A DNA stretch of 64,000 nt, taken from contig JODI01000012.1 of the NCBI GenBank assembly GCA_000720805.1, positions 75,059-139,058 of the forward strand, in the 5' to 3' direction. This DNA is from Streptomyces violaceoruber (GTDB lineage Bacteria > Actinomycetota > Actinomycetes > Streptomycetales > Streptomycetaceae). The translations under genes were made by a program, and so were the position numbers. Under the pieces are notes generated by a model. That model worked only from the letters and a program-made list of their open reading frames with translations. It did not search any database and had not been told where the DNA came from. Below are positions 43,412 to 51,660 of the stretch, one piece after another; the first letter of the stretch is position 1; every line of letters starts with the position of its first letter.

Positions 43412-44226
43412 TGCCGGTGCTGGTGGCGAGCGACCTCGACCGCACACTCATCTACTCCGCGGCGGCCCTCGCGCTGACCATGCCGGACGCGCGGGCGCCC
43501 CGGCTGCTGTGCGTCGAGGTGCACGAGAGCAAGCCGCTGTCCTACCTGACGGAGACGGCCGCCGGGCTGCTCTCGGAGCTCGGGGACGCGGCGGTCTTCG
43601 TGCCGACGACGACCCGCACCCGCAAGCAGTACCAGCGCATCAGCCTGCCGGGCCCTCCGCCCACGTACGCGATCTGCGCCAACGGCGGCCACCTCCTGGT
43701 GGACGGCGTCTCCGACCCCGACTGGCACGCGCGCGTGACGGCCCGGCTCGCCGAGGAATGCGCCTCGCTGGACGAGGTGCGCGAGCACCTGATGGCCACG
43801 GCCGATCCCTTGTGGGTGCGCAAGCACCGGATCGCCGAGGACCTCTTCGCCTACCTGGTCGTCGAACGCGAACTCCTCCCCGAGGACTGGGTGAAGGAAC
43901 TCGCTGTCTGGGCGGAGAACCGGGGCTGGACGGTCTCCCTCCAGGGCCGCAAGATCTACGCCGTCCCGAAGCCGCTCACCAAGAGCGCGGCCGTGCGCGA
44001 GGTCGCCCGCCGCACCGGTGCCACCCTCACCCTCGCCGCCGGCGACTCCCTCCTCGACGCCGACCTCCTCCTCGCCGCGGACCGGGGCTGGCGCCCGGGA
44101 CACGGCGAGCTGGCCGACGCCGGCTGGACCGCCCCGGCGATCAGCGCGCTGCCCGAACGCGGGGTGCTGGCGGGGGAGCGGATCCTGCGGGAGTTCCTGC
44201 GGGTGGCACGGCAGGGGACCGTCTGA
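43411..44226 (+). CDS. HAD-family phosphatase of the Ter-linked module
   Basis: 271 residues. Motif I is SDLDRTLI (Asp8, Asp10), motif II-like VFVPTTTRTRKQY, Lys in KPLTKSAAV and motif IV GDSLLDADLL, so a Mg2+-dependent phosphatase of the Cof/sucrose-phosphatase type. The ATG overlaps the fusion gene's stop (TGATG), so it is translationally coupled. It presumably dephosphorylates the product of the phosphoribosyltransferases. No ATP-grasp gene, which often accompanies this module, is seen in the window. Confidence 0.9.
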   Translation: MPVLVASDLDRTLIYSAAALALTMPDARAPRLLCVEVHESKPLSYLTETAAGLLSELGDAAVFVPTTTRTRKQYQRISLPGPPPTYAICANGGHLLVDGVSDPDWHARVTARLAEECASLDEVREHLMATADPLWVRKHRIAEDLFAYLVVERELLPEDWVKELAVWAENRGWTVSLQGRKIYAVPKPLTKSAAVREVARRTGATLTLAAGDSLLDADLLLAADRGWRPGHGELADAGWTAPAISALPERGVLAGERILREFLRVARQGTV

Positions 44227-44261
44227 GGACCGGCCCTCGGTGCGGGCGACCCTCGAGGTGA

Positions 44262-44530
44262 CCACCATGAGCGGGGGGTGGCCTCGGCGGCGGCCTTCAG
44301 GTCGCTGAGCCAGGCTTCGAGGCCTGCGCCGAGCGCCGCGGTCGCGGTGGCACATCCGCCTCGACCTGGGCGCCGGTCCAGGTCTCCTCGGTGTGGACCT
44401 GGACGCCGCCCCGGACTCTCCTGATGGTCCACAGGTGGACACCTTCGTCGATGCGCTGCCCTTCACCGACCGCGGGCCCGCTCCACAGGACCCAGCTCTT
44501 CGCCGCGGAACTGGACGAGTTGTTGGCGCA
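44262..44530 (-). pseudogene. Frameshifted SRPBCC-domain fragment
   Basis: On the minus strand a coherent C-terminal SRPBCC (polyketide-cyclase-like) text can be read in two frames: SAAKSWVLWSGPAVGEGQR and EGVHLWTIRRVRGGVQVHTE, continuing to TWTGAQVEADV, and then, after a shift near 44352-44360, TATAALGAGLEAWLSDLKAAAEA. It has no start codon, and the N-terminal half is absent. It fills the gap between the HAD phosphatase and dedA genes. Confidence 0.65.
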
Positions 44531-44552
44531 CTGAGCAGCACGAGGAACGCGG

Positions 44553-45233
44553 CTACGGATGCCGGCGCGCGTCCCGCCCTCCCCTGCGACGCCCCGGCCC
44601 CGGGCGCCGCAGCAGGCGGATGCCGGCGAACATCAGGACCGCCAGGACGGCCACGGCGAGGACCACCTTCGAGTACGCGGAGACGATCGCCGTGACCTCC
44701 TCCCAGTTGTCGCCCAGGGCGTACCCCGCGAGCACGAACGCGGTGTTCCAGATCGCGCTGCCCAGCGTCGTCAGGCCGACGAACACCGGAAGGGGCATGC
44801 GCTCGACGCCGGCGGGCACCGATATCAGGCTGCGGAAGATCGGGATCATGCGGCCGAAGAACACCGCCTTGGTGCCGTGCCGCAGGAACCACGCCTCCGT
44901 CTTCTCTATGTCCGTCACCTTCACCAGCGGCAACCGGGCCGCTATCGCCACCGTGCGGTCACGGCCGAGCAGCGCACCGACCCCGTACAGCGCCAGCGCG
45001 CCGACCACCGAACCCGCGGTTGTCCACAGCAGGACGGCGAACAGGTTCATCCGCCCGGCGCTCGCCGCGAATCCGGCGAGCGGCAGGATCACCTCGCTCG
45101 GCAGCGGAGGAAACAGGTTCTCCAGGGCGATGGCGATGCCCGCGCCGGGCGCGCCCAACGTGTCCATGAGGTCGTTGATCCACCGCGGGGCCGCACCCCC
45201 GTCCGTGACTGTCTGCGCTGCGATGGCTGTCAT
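44553..45233 (-). CDS. DedA-family membrane protein
   Basis: 226 residues from the ATG at 45233; TACCGT lies 7 nt upstream (45241-45246), pointing to leaderless expression. Hallmarks: ENLFPPLPSEVILPLAGF (near 39-56), GRMIPIFRSLISVPAG (near 122-137, re-entrant loop Arg) and GSAIWNTAFVLAGYALG. DedA proteins translocate polyprenyl-phosphate or phospholipids across the membrane. Ends in an Arg-rich tail. Divergent from a two-component system, sharing a large palindrome. Confidence 0.93.
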   Translation of the reverse strand: MTAIAAQTVTDGGAAPRWINDLMDTLGAPGAGIAIALENLFPPLPSEVILPLAGFAASAGRMNLFAVLLWTTAGSVVGALALYGVGALLGRDRTVAIAARLPLVKVTDIEKTEAWFLRHGTKAVFFGRMIPIFRSLISVPAGVERMPLPVFVGLTTLGSAIWNTAFVLAGYALGDNWEEVTAIVSAYSKVVLAVAVLAVLMFAGIRLLRRPGPGRRRGGRDARRHP

Positions 45234-45289
45234 GCCGATCACGGTAGGAAATCCCAGCTGAAGGAGCCCTGAGGAAGACCGCACGATCC

Positions 45290-45330
45290 ACTGCGGTCAA
45301 CCGCATTCCGGAATTGCGGTTTTCCGCAGT
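45290..45330. promoter_or_regulatory. Large palindrome between dedA and the two-component system
   Basis: ACTGCGG-N2-AACCGCA (45290-45305) mirrored by TGCGGTT-N2-CCGCAGT (45315-45330), centred on TTCCGGAA; about 41 bp. Good candidate for the NarL-type regulator encoded nearby. Confidence 0.65.
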
Positions 45331-45365
45331 GTGCGCGGTCCTCGCCCCCGGCTAGCCTCGCGATC

Positions 45366-46508
45366 ATGCGAGACATTGCACGACGGGGGACGCGGCGCGG
45401 TGCCGGGCTCGTGACAGGAGCCGTCACCGCCGCCGTCGAGGTGCCCTTCACGATCCTGGCCGCGCTGGTCCTGGCGCTCGTGGCGGCCTGGCCGGCCGGC
45501 CGACGCGCCGTGCTCCGCCCGGTCCTCGCGTGCGCGCGGACCATGACGGAGCTGGAGCGCGCCCGGCTGAAGGCATGGCTGGGCGTACGTGTTCCGCCGG
45601 CGTACGAGGACGCGCAGGCGTTGCGGTATCTGTCCTGCCGGTGGGCCCTCGGCGTCCTGGGCGGGGTCGTGATGCTGTCGGTGGCGATCGGCCTGGCGTA
45701 CGGCACGGTCTGGATATACGGATGGCTGCTGCTGGACGACATCCGCAGTCCCTGGTCGCTGGCCTTCAGCAGCCTGGGCGGCCTGTTCCTGCTGTTTCTC
45801 GCGACACAGGGGATAGGCGGAGTCACCGAGCTGGAGCGGCAGTTGGCGCGCCGACTCCTCGGCCCACGTCATGAGGACGAGCTGGAGCGGCGGATCGCGG
45901 AGCTGTCCGCGAGCCGGGCGGCCGTGGTCGACGCGGTGCACGACGAGCGGCGTCGCATCGAGCGCGACCTGCACGACGGAGTTCAGCAGCGTCTCGTCGC
46001 CCTCGGCATGCTGATCGGCCGCGCCCGGCGTAGTCAGGACACCGACCGCGTGGACCGGCTGTTGCGCCAGGCCCATGAGGAGAGCCGCCAGGCGCTGGAT
46101 GAACTGCGTGAGGTGGCCTGGCGGATCTATCCGACGACGCTTGACGAGGCCGGGCTGCGGGCGGCGCTGGAGACGGTCGCCGAGCGGGCGCCGGTGCCGG
46201 TACGGGTGGCGTACGACCTCACCGAGGAGCCGGACCAGGCGGTGGCAACGGTCGCGTACTTCGTGGTCTGCGAGGCTGTGACGAACGCGGTGAAGCACGC
46301 GGCGCCGAGCCGGATAGCGGTGGCGGTCGGCCGTGACGAGGGGATGGTGTGCGTGAGTGTCGAGGACGACGGCTGCGGTGGCGCGAACGCCTCGGGCAGC
46401 GGACTGTTCGGGCTCGCCCGGCGGGTCGCGGCCCTCGACGGGATACTCGGGGTGGTCAGCCCGCCGGGCGGCCCCACTCTGGTGACCGCGGAGCTGCCGT
46501 GCGCGTGA
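45366..46508 (+). CDS. Sensor histidine kinase, NarL-type two-component system
   Basis: 380 residues. N-terminal hydrophobic region, a conserved cytoplasmic stretch and two TM segments (about 92-112 and 131-152), with no large extracellular sensor, so it may sense the membrane. HisKA_3: ERRRIERDLHDGVQQRLVALG with His203. HATPase_c: VCEAVTNAVKHA and DDGCGGANASGSGLFGLARRVAALDG. TAGCCT lies 7 nt before the ATG (45353-45358), so the mRNA is probably leaderless. It overlaps the response regulator gene by 10 bp. Confidence 0.94.
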   Translation: MRDIARRGTRRGAGLVTGAVTAAVEVPFTILAALVLALVAAWPAGRRAVLRPVLACARTMTELERARLKAWLGVRVPPAYEDAQALRYLSCRWALGVLGGVVMLSVAIGLAYGTVWIYGWLLLDDIRSPWSLAFSSLGGLFLLFLATQGIGGVTELERQLARRLLGPRHEDELERRIAELSASRAAVVDAVHDERRRIERDLHDGVQQRLVALGMLIGRARRSQDTDRVDRLLRQAHEESRQALDELREVAWRIYPTTLDEAGLRAALETVAERAPVPVRVAYDLTEEPDQAVATVAYFVVCEAVTNAVKHAAPSRIAVAVGRDEGMVCVSVEDDGCGGANASGSGLFGLARRVAALDGILGVVSPPGGPTLVTAELPCA

Positions 46509-47152
46509 TGCTGGCCGAGGACTCGACCCTGCTGCGGGAGGGGCTGGTGCGGCTGCTCGCCGACGAGGGACACGAGGTGATCGCCGCCGTGGGCAACGCC
46601 GAGCTGTTGCTGAAGGCGGTCGCCGAGGATCAGCCCGACGTGGTCGTCGCTGACGTACGGATGCCCCCCACGCACACCGACGAAGGGCTGCGGGCGGCCC
46701 TGGAGATCCGTGAGCGCTGGCCGGGGATCGGGGTGCTGGTGCTGTCGCAGTACGTGGAGAAGCGCTATGCGACGGAGCTGCTGACCGGGGAGTCGGAAGG
46801 ATCGGCAGGAGTCGGATATCTGCTCAAGGACCGGGTGGTCCAAGTCGACGAGTTCCTGGACGCGTTGCAGCGGGTGGCCCGCGGCCGCGCCGCCTTCGAC
46901 CCGGAGGTCGTACGGCAGCTGCTCGGCCGCACCACGCACATCGATCTGCTCGGCCGGCTCACCACCCGGGAGCGGGACGTACTGGCGGAGATGGCCCAGG
47001 GACACACCAACGCGGCCATCGCCCAGCGGCTGCACATCTCGCAGAGCGGGGTCGAGAAACACATCAACGCGATCTTCGACAAGCTGGAGCTGGCAGGGGG
47101 TGAGGGATATTCGCGCAGAGTACTGGCGGTGCTGCGGTACCTGGGCAGCTGA
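46499..47152 (+). CDS. NarL/LuxR-family response regulator
   Basis: 217 residues from GTG at 46499. Receiver domain with acidic pocket ED (7-8) and phosphoacceptor Asp52 in VVADVRMPP; LuxR-type HTH at about 150-205 (LTTRERDVLAEMAQGHTNAAIAQRLHISQSGVEKHINAIFDKL). Overlap with the kinase gene guarantees coupled synthesis. Likely targets are its own operon and dedA, through the palindrome upstream of both. Confidence 0.95.
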   Translation: MRVMLAEDSTLLREGLVRLLADEGHEVIAAVGNAELLLKAVAEDQPDVVVADVRMPPTHTDEGLRAALEIRERWPGIGVLVLSQYVEKRYATELLTGESEGSAGVGYLLKDRVVQVDEFLDALQRVARGRAAFDPEVVRQLLGRTTHIDLLGRLTTRERDVLAEMAQGHTNAAIAQRLHISQSGVEKHINAIFDKLELAGGEGYSRRVLAVLRYLGS

Positions 47153-47300
47153 ACCGGGCGGGGGAGCAGGGGGAGGGACTTGGCGGGACGGGGGTGTCTG
47201 GTTGTGGAGGGGAGCGGTCGGTGGTGCGGACGGCTGGTGAGAGCGGCCCTTGGGGGCGGGCGTAGGGGAGTGGCACCCCCTGCCCTTGAGGGAGCGGTTG

Positions 47301-47522
47301 TCAGCCGCAGCAGCCGCCGCCGCAGCAACCGCCTCCGCCGCCACCGCCTCGGGGCGCGGGCGCCGGGGCGGAGGCCGAGCCGCCGACCGCCACCGTCGAC
47401 AGGAGCTTCACCGTGTCGTCGTGGCCCGCGGGGCAGGCGGTGGGAGCGGAGGACTCCGCCATCGGGCGGCTCAGTTCGAAGGTGTCGCCGCAGGTCCGGC
47501 AGCGGTACTCGTAGCGAGGCAT
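47301..47522 (-). CDS. FmdB-type zinc ribbon protein
   Basis: 73 residues from ATG at 47522, the usual family start (MPRYEYRC); TAACCT lies 6 nt upstream (47529-47534). The zinc knuckle is CRTCGDTF...CPAGHD. The tail is a Gly/Cys run (GGGGGGGCCGGGCCG) that adds four cysteines. FmdB-like proteins are regulators of amide metabolism in methylotrophs, but the actinobacterial role is unknown. The 148 bases between it and the response regulator are G-rich and hold nothing recognised. Confidence 0.9.
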   Translation of the reverse strand: MPRYEYRCRTCGDTFELSRPMAESSAPTACPAGHDDTVKLLSTVAVGGSASAPAPAPRGGGGGGGCCGGGCCG

Positions 47523-47699
47523 ACGCACAGGTTAACCGGCTCCCGTCGAACCTCGTAGGGCACGAGCCGGAAGCCCGAACAAGCGTCGGGACTTCAGCCG
47601 GACGCAGCCGGACTCAGCCGGACAAGGAGCGAGCTCGGCACTCAGGGCGCAGTGACCGGCCTTGGCGCGAGCTTCGGGGATCGGCTTCGTGCCCCTGGC

Positions 47700-49082
47700 T
47701 CAGTGGCCGGCTCCCCGTTCCCCTCGGATCTGGCTGACCACTTGGGCCACGGATTGACGTACCGCCTCTGTCTCTGTCAGGAAGTGCCAGTAGTCGGGGT
47801 GGCGGCCTTCGAGGGTGCTGACTGCCTGGTCGAGGCGGGTGACTGCGTTGTCCAGGGGGCGGGCGTGGCGCGGGTCGGGGGTGCTGCGGCCGGCCATGGC
47901 GAGGCGTTGGGCGTCGCGGATGGCGAAGCGGGTGCGGTCGATCTCCTGCTGGGGGTCCTTCTGGACGGCGTTCAGTCGGCTCAGCCGGTCGCCGGCGGCG
48001 GAGACGGAATCGTCGGTCGCGTTGAGCAGGGCGCGGACCGTCGACAGGAGGGCGGTCGCGTCCGGCCAGCGCTGGTCGTCGCGGGCGGCGCGGGCCTCGC
48101 GCAGCTTCTGCTCGGCCTGGGCCACGTTCTGTCCGGCCTGCTCCGGGACGTGCTGGAGGTCCTGCCAGCAGGCGACGGTGAAGCGTCGGCGCAACTCGCT
48201 CAGGATCGGCTCGACCTGCCCGGCGCGGGTGGTGAGGGCTTGGGCGCGGGTGCGCAGGGAGACCAGCCGGTGGTCGATCTCGGCGGCACGCTCGGGCAGC
48301 CGTTCGGCCTCCGCCCGGACCGCCTCGGCCTCTCGCGCCACCCGCTCGGCGCGTTCCAGGGTCTGGGGGACGCCGTGCTGACCGGCGCCCTGGTTCAGCT
48401 TGGTCAGCTCGGGTCCGAGGGCGGCGAGACGGGCGGCGAGGTCGTCCGCCTTCAGCCCCGACGCTCGTACGGCATCGAGGGCGTTGGAGGCGGCGAGCAG
48501 TCCCTGGCGGGCCCGTTCGACGGCGGGGGCGAGGCGGGCCAACTGGGTCTCGGCATTGCCGAGCAGCGGTCCTAGCCCGCTCGCGAACCGGTCCAGCTCC
48601 TGCTTGACCCGGCCCAGTTCGTCCTTGGCCCGGGTGAGCGCGGCGCGGGCCTGGCCGGCGGCCGAGGCCTCCAGGTCGTCGCGGTCGAGGTCGTGCGCGT
48701 CGACGGCCTCGATGTACTGGCTGCTGGCCTCGTCGATGCGGCGGCCGATCGCGTCGAAATCGGCGACCGTGCGCCGGGCGGCCGGGGAGTCGTCGACGGC
48801 CGTGATGGTCTCTATGGAGATCCGCAGGTCCCGCTGGGCGGTGTCGAGCTCGTAGAACGCGGCCGCGGCGGCGTCCTTCGCGGCCTGCGCCTCGGCCCGC
48901 TGACTCTCCGCGCGCCCGCCGAACCAGCGCCGGGTACCGCCGCCGGCGAAGGCGGCGGGCAGCGCCAGCGCGGCGACGAGCGGCAGACCGATCAGCGTGA
49001 GGGCGTCGCGGAGCGCGAGACGCGTGGGCTGGGGTGCGCGCGGCACCAACGGCGAGTCCGACTGCGGTGGTGTCGCCGTCAC
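47700..49082 (-). CDS. Membrane-anchored coiled-coil protein, unknown function
   Basis: 460 residues from GTG at 49082, with GGGAGAGG upstream; 16 more codons upstream lack a site. After a Pro-rich cytoplasmic N-terminus there is one membrane segment (DALTLIGLPLVAALALPAAF, about 24-43), and the rest is long alpha-helical coiled coil rich in Ala, Glu, Arg and Gln, e.g. AKDELGRVKQELDRFASGLGPLL. It has one Cys. No enzymatic motif. The length of the coiled coil suggests a structural or envelope-scaffold role. I do not recognise the family. Confidence 0.8.
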   Translation of the reverse strand: MTATPPQSDSPLVPRAPQPTRLALRDALTLIGLPLVAALALPAAFAGGGTRRWFGGRAESQRAEAQAAKDAAAAAFYELDTAQRDLRISIETITAVDDSPAARRTVADFDAIGRRIDEASSQYIEAVDAHDLDRDDLEASAAGQARAALTRAKDELGRVKQELDRFASGLGPLLGNAETQLARLAPAVERARQGLLAASNALDAVRASGLKADDLAARLAALGPELTKLNQGAGQHGVPQTLERAERVAREAEAVRAEAERLPERAAEIDHRLVSLRTRAQALTTRAGQVEPILSELRRRFTVACWQDLQHVPEQAGQNVAQAEQKLREARAARDDQRWPDATALLSTVRALLNATDDSVSAAGDRLSRLNAVQKDPQQEIDRTRFAIRDAQRLAMAGRSTPDPRHARPLDNAVTRLDQAVSTLEGRHPDYWHFLTETEAVRQSVAQVVSQIRGERGAGH

Positions 49083-49156
49083 GTGCCTCTCCCGTGCTGT
49101 GATCCGTCCTGCCCGATGCCATTCTCCCACCGGTTAGGGACGAACACACGGGGCGA

Positions 49157-49942
49157 TCAGTTCGCCGTTCGAACGGTGACTTTGCCGTCGCCGGTCTGCG
49201 CGGACACCACATGGGGGCTGGAGTCGTCCCGCGGCACGGACACATCCACGCCGCCGTCGCCGGTCCGGGTCGTCACGCGGTAGGTGGCGCGGGGCAGCAC
49301 CATCGTGACGGAGCCCTCTCCCGCGCGGGCTTCCACCCGGTCCGGTACGGCGCCGAGTTCCAGGTGCACCGAGCCGTCGCCGGCCCGGGCGCGGACCTGC
49401 CGGGAAGTGACCTCGGCGCGCACGGATCCGTCGCCGGCTTGCAGGTCCAGCGGTCCGGTGGTGTCGGTGACGCGGACGGAACCGTCGCCCGTACGGATAC
49501 TCAGCGCGTCCTCGAAGCCGCGGGCCCGGACCCTGCCGTCGCCGTCCTCGACCTTCACGCGGATCCCACGCGGTACCTCGATACGGTGGCTGGCCGCACA
49601 GTCGACGACCACCCCGGTGCACTTCATGCGCAGCTTCAGCCGGTCGTCCTTCATGGACCAGGTGACCTCGGGGTCCTTGCCGATGGCGACCGTGCCCTGG
49701 AACCAGCGGGTCACCTCGATCTTGCCCGCCGGCTGGTCCTCCGTGGCGACGATGTCCAGCGCCGAGTCGTCGGAGTCGACGGTGAGGGTGCGCCCCTGCA
49801 GGGCGAAGGAACGGTGCTCGGGGTCCTTGTCGTCCCCAGCGGAGGCACCGCACGCGGCGACCCCCACGACGAGCACCGTGACGACACCGGCTGCGGCGGT
49901 GGTACGGACGGCGGTGGTACGGGAGGCGGTGGTACGGGCCAT
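49157..49942 (-). CDS. DUF4097-like beta-helical lipoprotein
   Basis: 261 residues from the ATG at 49942 (GGGGGAG upstream). Signal peptide with lipobox VAAC (Cys31). The mature part is a repeating strand pattern with GDG turns: VKVEDGDGRV, IRTGDGSVRV, LQAGDGSVRA, ARAGDGSVHL, ARAGEGSVTM, TRTGDGGVDV, AQTGDGKVTV, seven rungs of a DUF4097-like beta helix. It would sit on the outer face of the membrane. Function unknown. The 224 bases upstream, before the tRNA, hold a GGGGG-TTAG-CCCCC hairpin (50075-50088). Confidence 0.85.
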   Translation of the reverse strand: MARTTASRTTAVRTTAAAGVVTVLVVGVAACGASAGDDKDPEHRSFALQGRTLTVDSDDSALDIVATEDQPAGKIEVTRWFQGTVAIGKDPEVTWSMKDDRLKLRMKCTGVVVDCAASHRIEVPRGIRVKVEDGDGRVRARGFEDALSIRTGDGSVRVTDTTGPLDLQAGDGSVRAEVTSRQVRARAGDGSVHLELGAVPDRVEARAGEGSVTMVLPRATYRVTTRTGDGGVDVSVPRDDSSPHVVSAQTGDGKVTVRTAN

Positions 49943-50166
49943 GACGAACTCCCCCTGGGACGGCTGACGAAGGCTCGGCGGACGCTCCGCGCGCCCGCTC
50001 CTCTGGGCTCTTCGCCCTTCGACCGTACGGACCCGGACCCCGCCGCAGGATCCGGTGCGCTCCCGTATTCGGAGGGGGGTTAGCCCCCGCACGAGGCCCT
50101 CGCGGATCGTCCCGATACGGGTTTGCGGGGCAGTGCCCCGGGCAAGGTAGGCTGTCGACTCGTCTC

Positions 50167-50238
<72 letters not shown>

Positions 50239-50243
50239 CACCA

Positions 50244-50283
50244 CGACGAAGACCCCGGCCGACCGCGGCCGGGGTCTTCGTCG
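50244..50283. terminator. tRNA terminator, bidirectional
   Basis: Perfect 17-bp stem (50244-50260 with 50267-50283) and a 6-nt loop, 5 bp after the tRNA and 5 bp before the stop of the convergent gene. Confidence 0.85.
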
Positions 50284-50287
50284 TCTC

Positions 50288-50632
50288 TCACGTCTGCGGC
50301 TGCTCCCGGCTCTCGTGCGCGTGCTTCAGCTTCATACGGGCGTCCACGCGTTCCGCCGCCACGACCTCCGTCCAGAACCGGTGGCCACTGACGAAGACCG
50401 CGAGTTCGTGCTCGCGCTGCCGGAGTTTCTCCACCTCGGCCTGCTCGTCCGCCGTCCAGCCGGGGGAGGCGGGGCGTTCCACCTTGCGCCAGCCGTTGTC
50501 GTCGCTGAAGCCGTCCAGCGGCTCGACCGACCAGGGGAGCCGTTTGAGCAGGGCCGACAGCTCAGCCCGGACCTGATGCAGCTCCTCCTGACCGGCGAGG
50601 AGGTCACTCGGAAAGTCATAGGTCGTAGCCAC
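50288..50632 (-). CDS. Hypothetical protein
   Basis: 114 residues from GTG at 50632; TAGCAT lies 6 nt upstream (50639-50644), so a leaderless GTG start. A charged, helical protein: LAGQEELHQVRAELSALLKRLPWSVEPL, then DEQAEVEKLRQREHELAVF, suggesting a helical hairpin or coiled-coil dimer. No signal or membrane segment. Codon use is that of a real gene. I do not recognise the family. Confidence 0.7.
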   Translation of the reverse strand: MATTYDFPSDLLAGQEELHQVRAELSALLKRLPWSVEPLDGFSDDNGWRKVERPASPGWTADEQAEVEKLRQREHELAVFVSGHRFWTEVVAAERVDARMKLKHAHESREQPQT

Positions 50633-50792
50633 GGCACAATGCTACGCCTGTTCGAATTTGGGTTGCGAGTTCCCTGAGAGGGTTCTTTGCAGGGGGGTGA
50701 CGGAGTGCTTCCCTTGAACACGCTGTGCTCAGCGGCCGGTTGGCGGCTCGTCCTCAGGTGCCGGACGCCGTGATGTCCAGGAGCTGCTCGGG

Positions 50793-51230
50793 TCAGCTCG
50801 TGCCGGGTGGTGCGATTTCCTCGTCGTGGAGCTGGTGGTCCGACCAGATGTAGCTTTCGGGAAGCAGGTCGCCGATGGGGACGGTGCGCAGGCTGTCGCC
50901 TGCGCCGACAATGACCCCGAGGGCTGGGAAGTAGTCGAGAAGGACCTGGCGGCAACGGCCGCACGGGGGCACAACGCCTCGGTCGCGGTCGCCCACGGCG
51001 ACGATGGTTTCCAGGTCGTACGCGCCCTGGGCGGCTGCCGTGCCGATGAGGACCAGCTCGGCGCAGGGGCCTCCGGTGAAGTGGTACGCGTTCACCGCGG
51101 TGACGATCCGGCCGTCCTGGGCGCGCGCCGCGGCCGCCATGGTGTGGTTGTCGCCCTGGCAGCGAGTGCGTGCGACGTGGGCCGCGGCCTGGATGAGTTC
51201 ATGGTCGACGTGGGGAGTCTGCGTGGTCAT
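50793..51230 (-). CDS. Cytidine deaminase, blasticidin-S deaminase-like
   Basis: 145 residues. The zinc site is Cys56-Ala-Glu58 in YHFTGGPCAELV and Cys90/Cys93 in PPCGRCRQVL. This text is closer to blasticidin-S deaminase (BSD, Cys54/Glu56/Cys88/Cys91) than to typical bacterial cytidine deaminase, whose motif differs around the HFTGGPC segment. It would deaminate cytosine nucleosides, possibly nucleoside antibiotics. AAGGCAGG lies before the ATG. It stands alone next to decayed genes; no nucleoside antibiotic genes are in the window. The 160 bases before it (50633-50792) show nothing. Confidence 0.88.
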   Translation of the reverse strand: MTTQTPHVDHELIQAAAHVARTRCQGDNHTMAAAARAQDGRIVTAVNAYHFTGGPCAELVLIGTAAAQGAYDLETIVAVGDRDRGVVPPCGRCRQVLLDYFPALGVIVGAGDSLRTVPIGDLLPESYIWSDHQLHDEEIAPPGTS

Positions 51231-51412
51231 CTGCCTGCCTTCGTACGGTGTCAGGCGACGTTCACCCGCGTGACGGTGGTGCGCAACTGAATATCGGCTT
51301 CGTCCGCGGCGTCTTCCGCGGCATCGGCATCGGCGTCGGCCTCGGCCTCGGCTCGGCGGGCTTCGCTGCCGACATGACCCCGGCGGGTGGTAATGCAGGG
51401 GTTCGTCCCTTG

Positions 51413-51660
51413 CTACGGGGCGATGCGGACGCGGTGGCTGTCTGTGCGGGAGTCGTCCGAGCCGTCTGTGAGGAATGACGCCAGTGCGGCGCCCTGTTCG
51501 GTGACGGCGGTGCGTTCCGCGTGGGAGAAGGGGCGCAGTGGGGTGACGGTCACGGTGTCGGCCTTGGCGTTCCAGGTCGCGGCGACCCGGCCGTCGACCA
51601 GGACGACTCGGGCGCCGGTGACCGACAGACCGCGATGGGTGTCGTCGATGATCGCCTTCG
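51413..51660 (-). pseudogene. C-terminal fragment of an AlkZ-like winged-helix DNA glycosylase
   Basis: The minus frame ends with VVLVDGRVAATWNAKADTVTV and TPLRPFSHAERTAVTEQGAAL, the C-terminal block of winged-helix (HTH_42/AlkZ-YcaQ-type) proteins. The text becomes unrelated upstream of about 51660. About 80 residues of an expected 350-400 remain. It meets the WYL fragment head to head. The 180 bases right of the deaminase gene (51231-51412) hold only an Ala/Asp/Glu-rich frame without a start. Confidence 0.6.

Noticed and set aside
51251..51412. Minus-strand frame ending DEADIQLRTTVTRVNVA, rich in Ala/Asp/Glu
   Set aside because: No start codon between its upstream stop and the acidic repeat; looks like a fragment or chance frame, function unknown.
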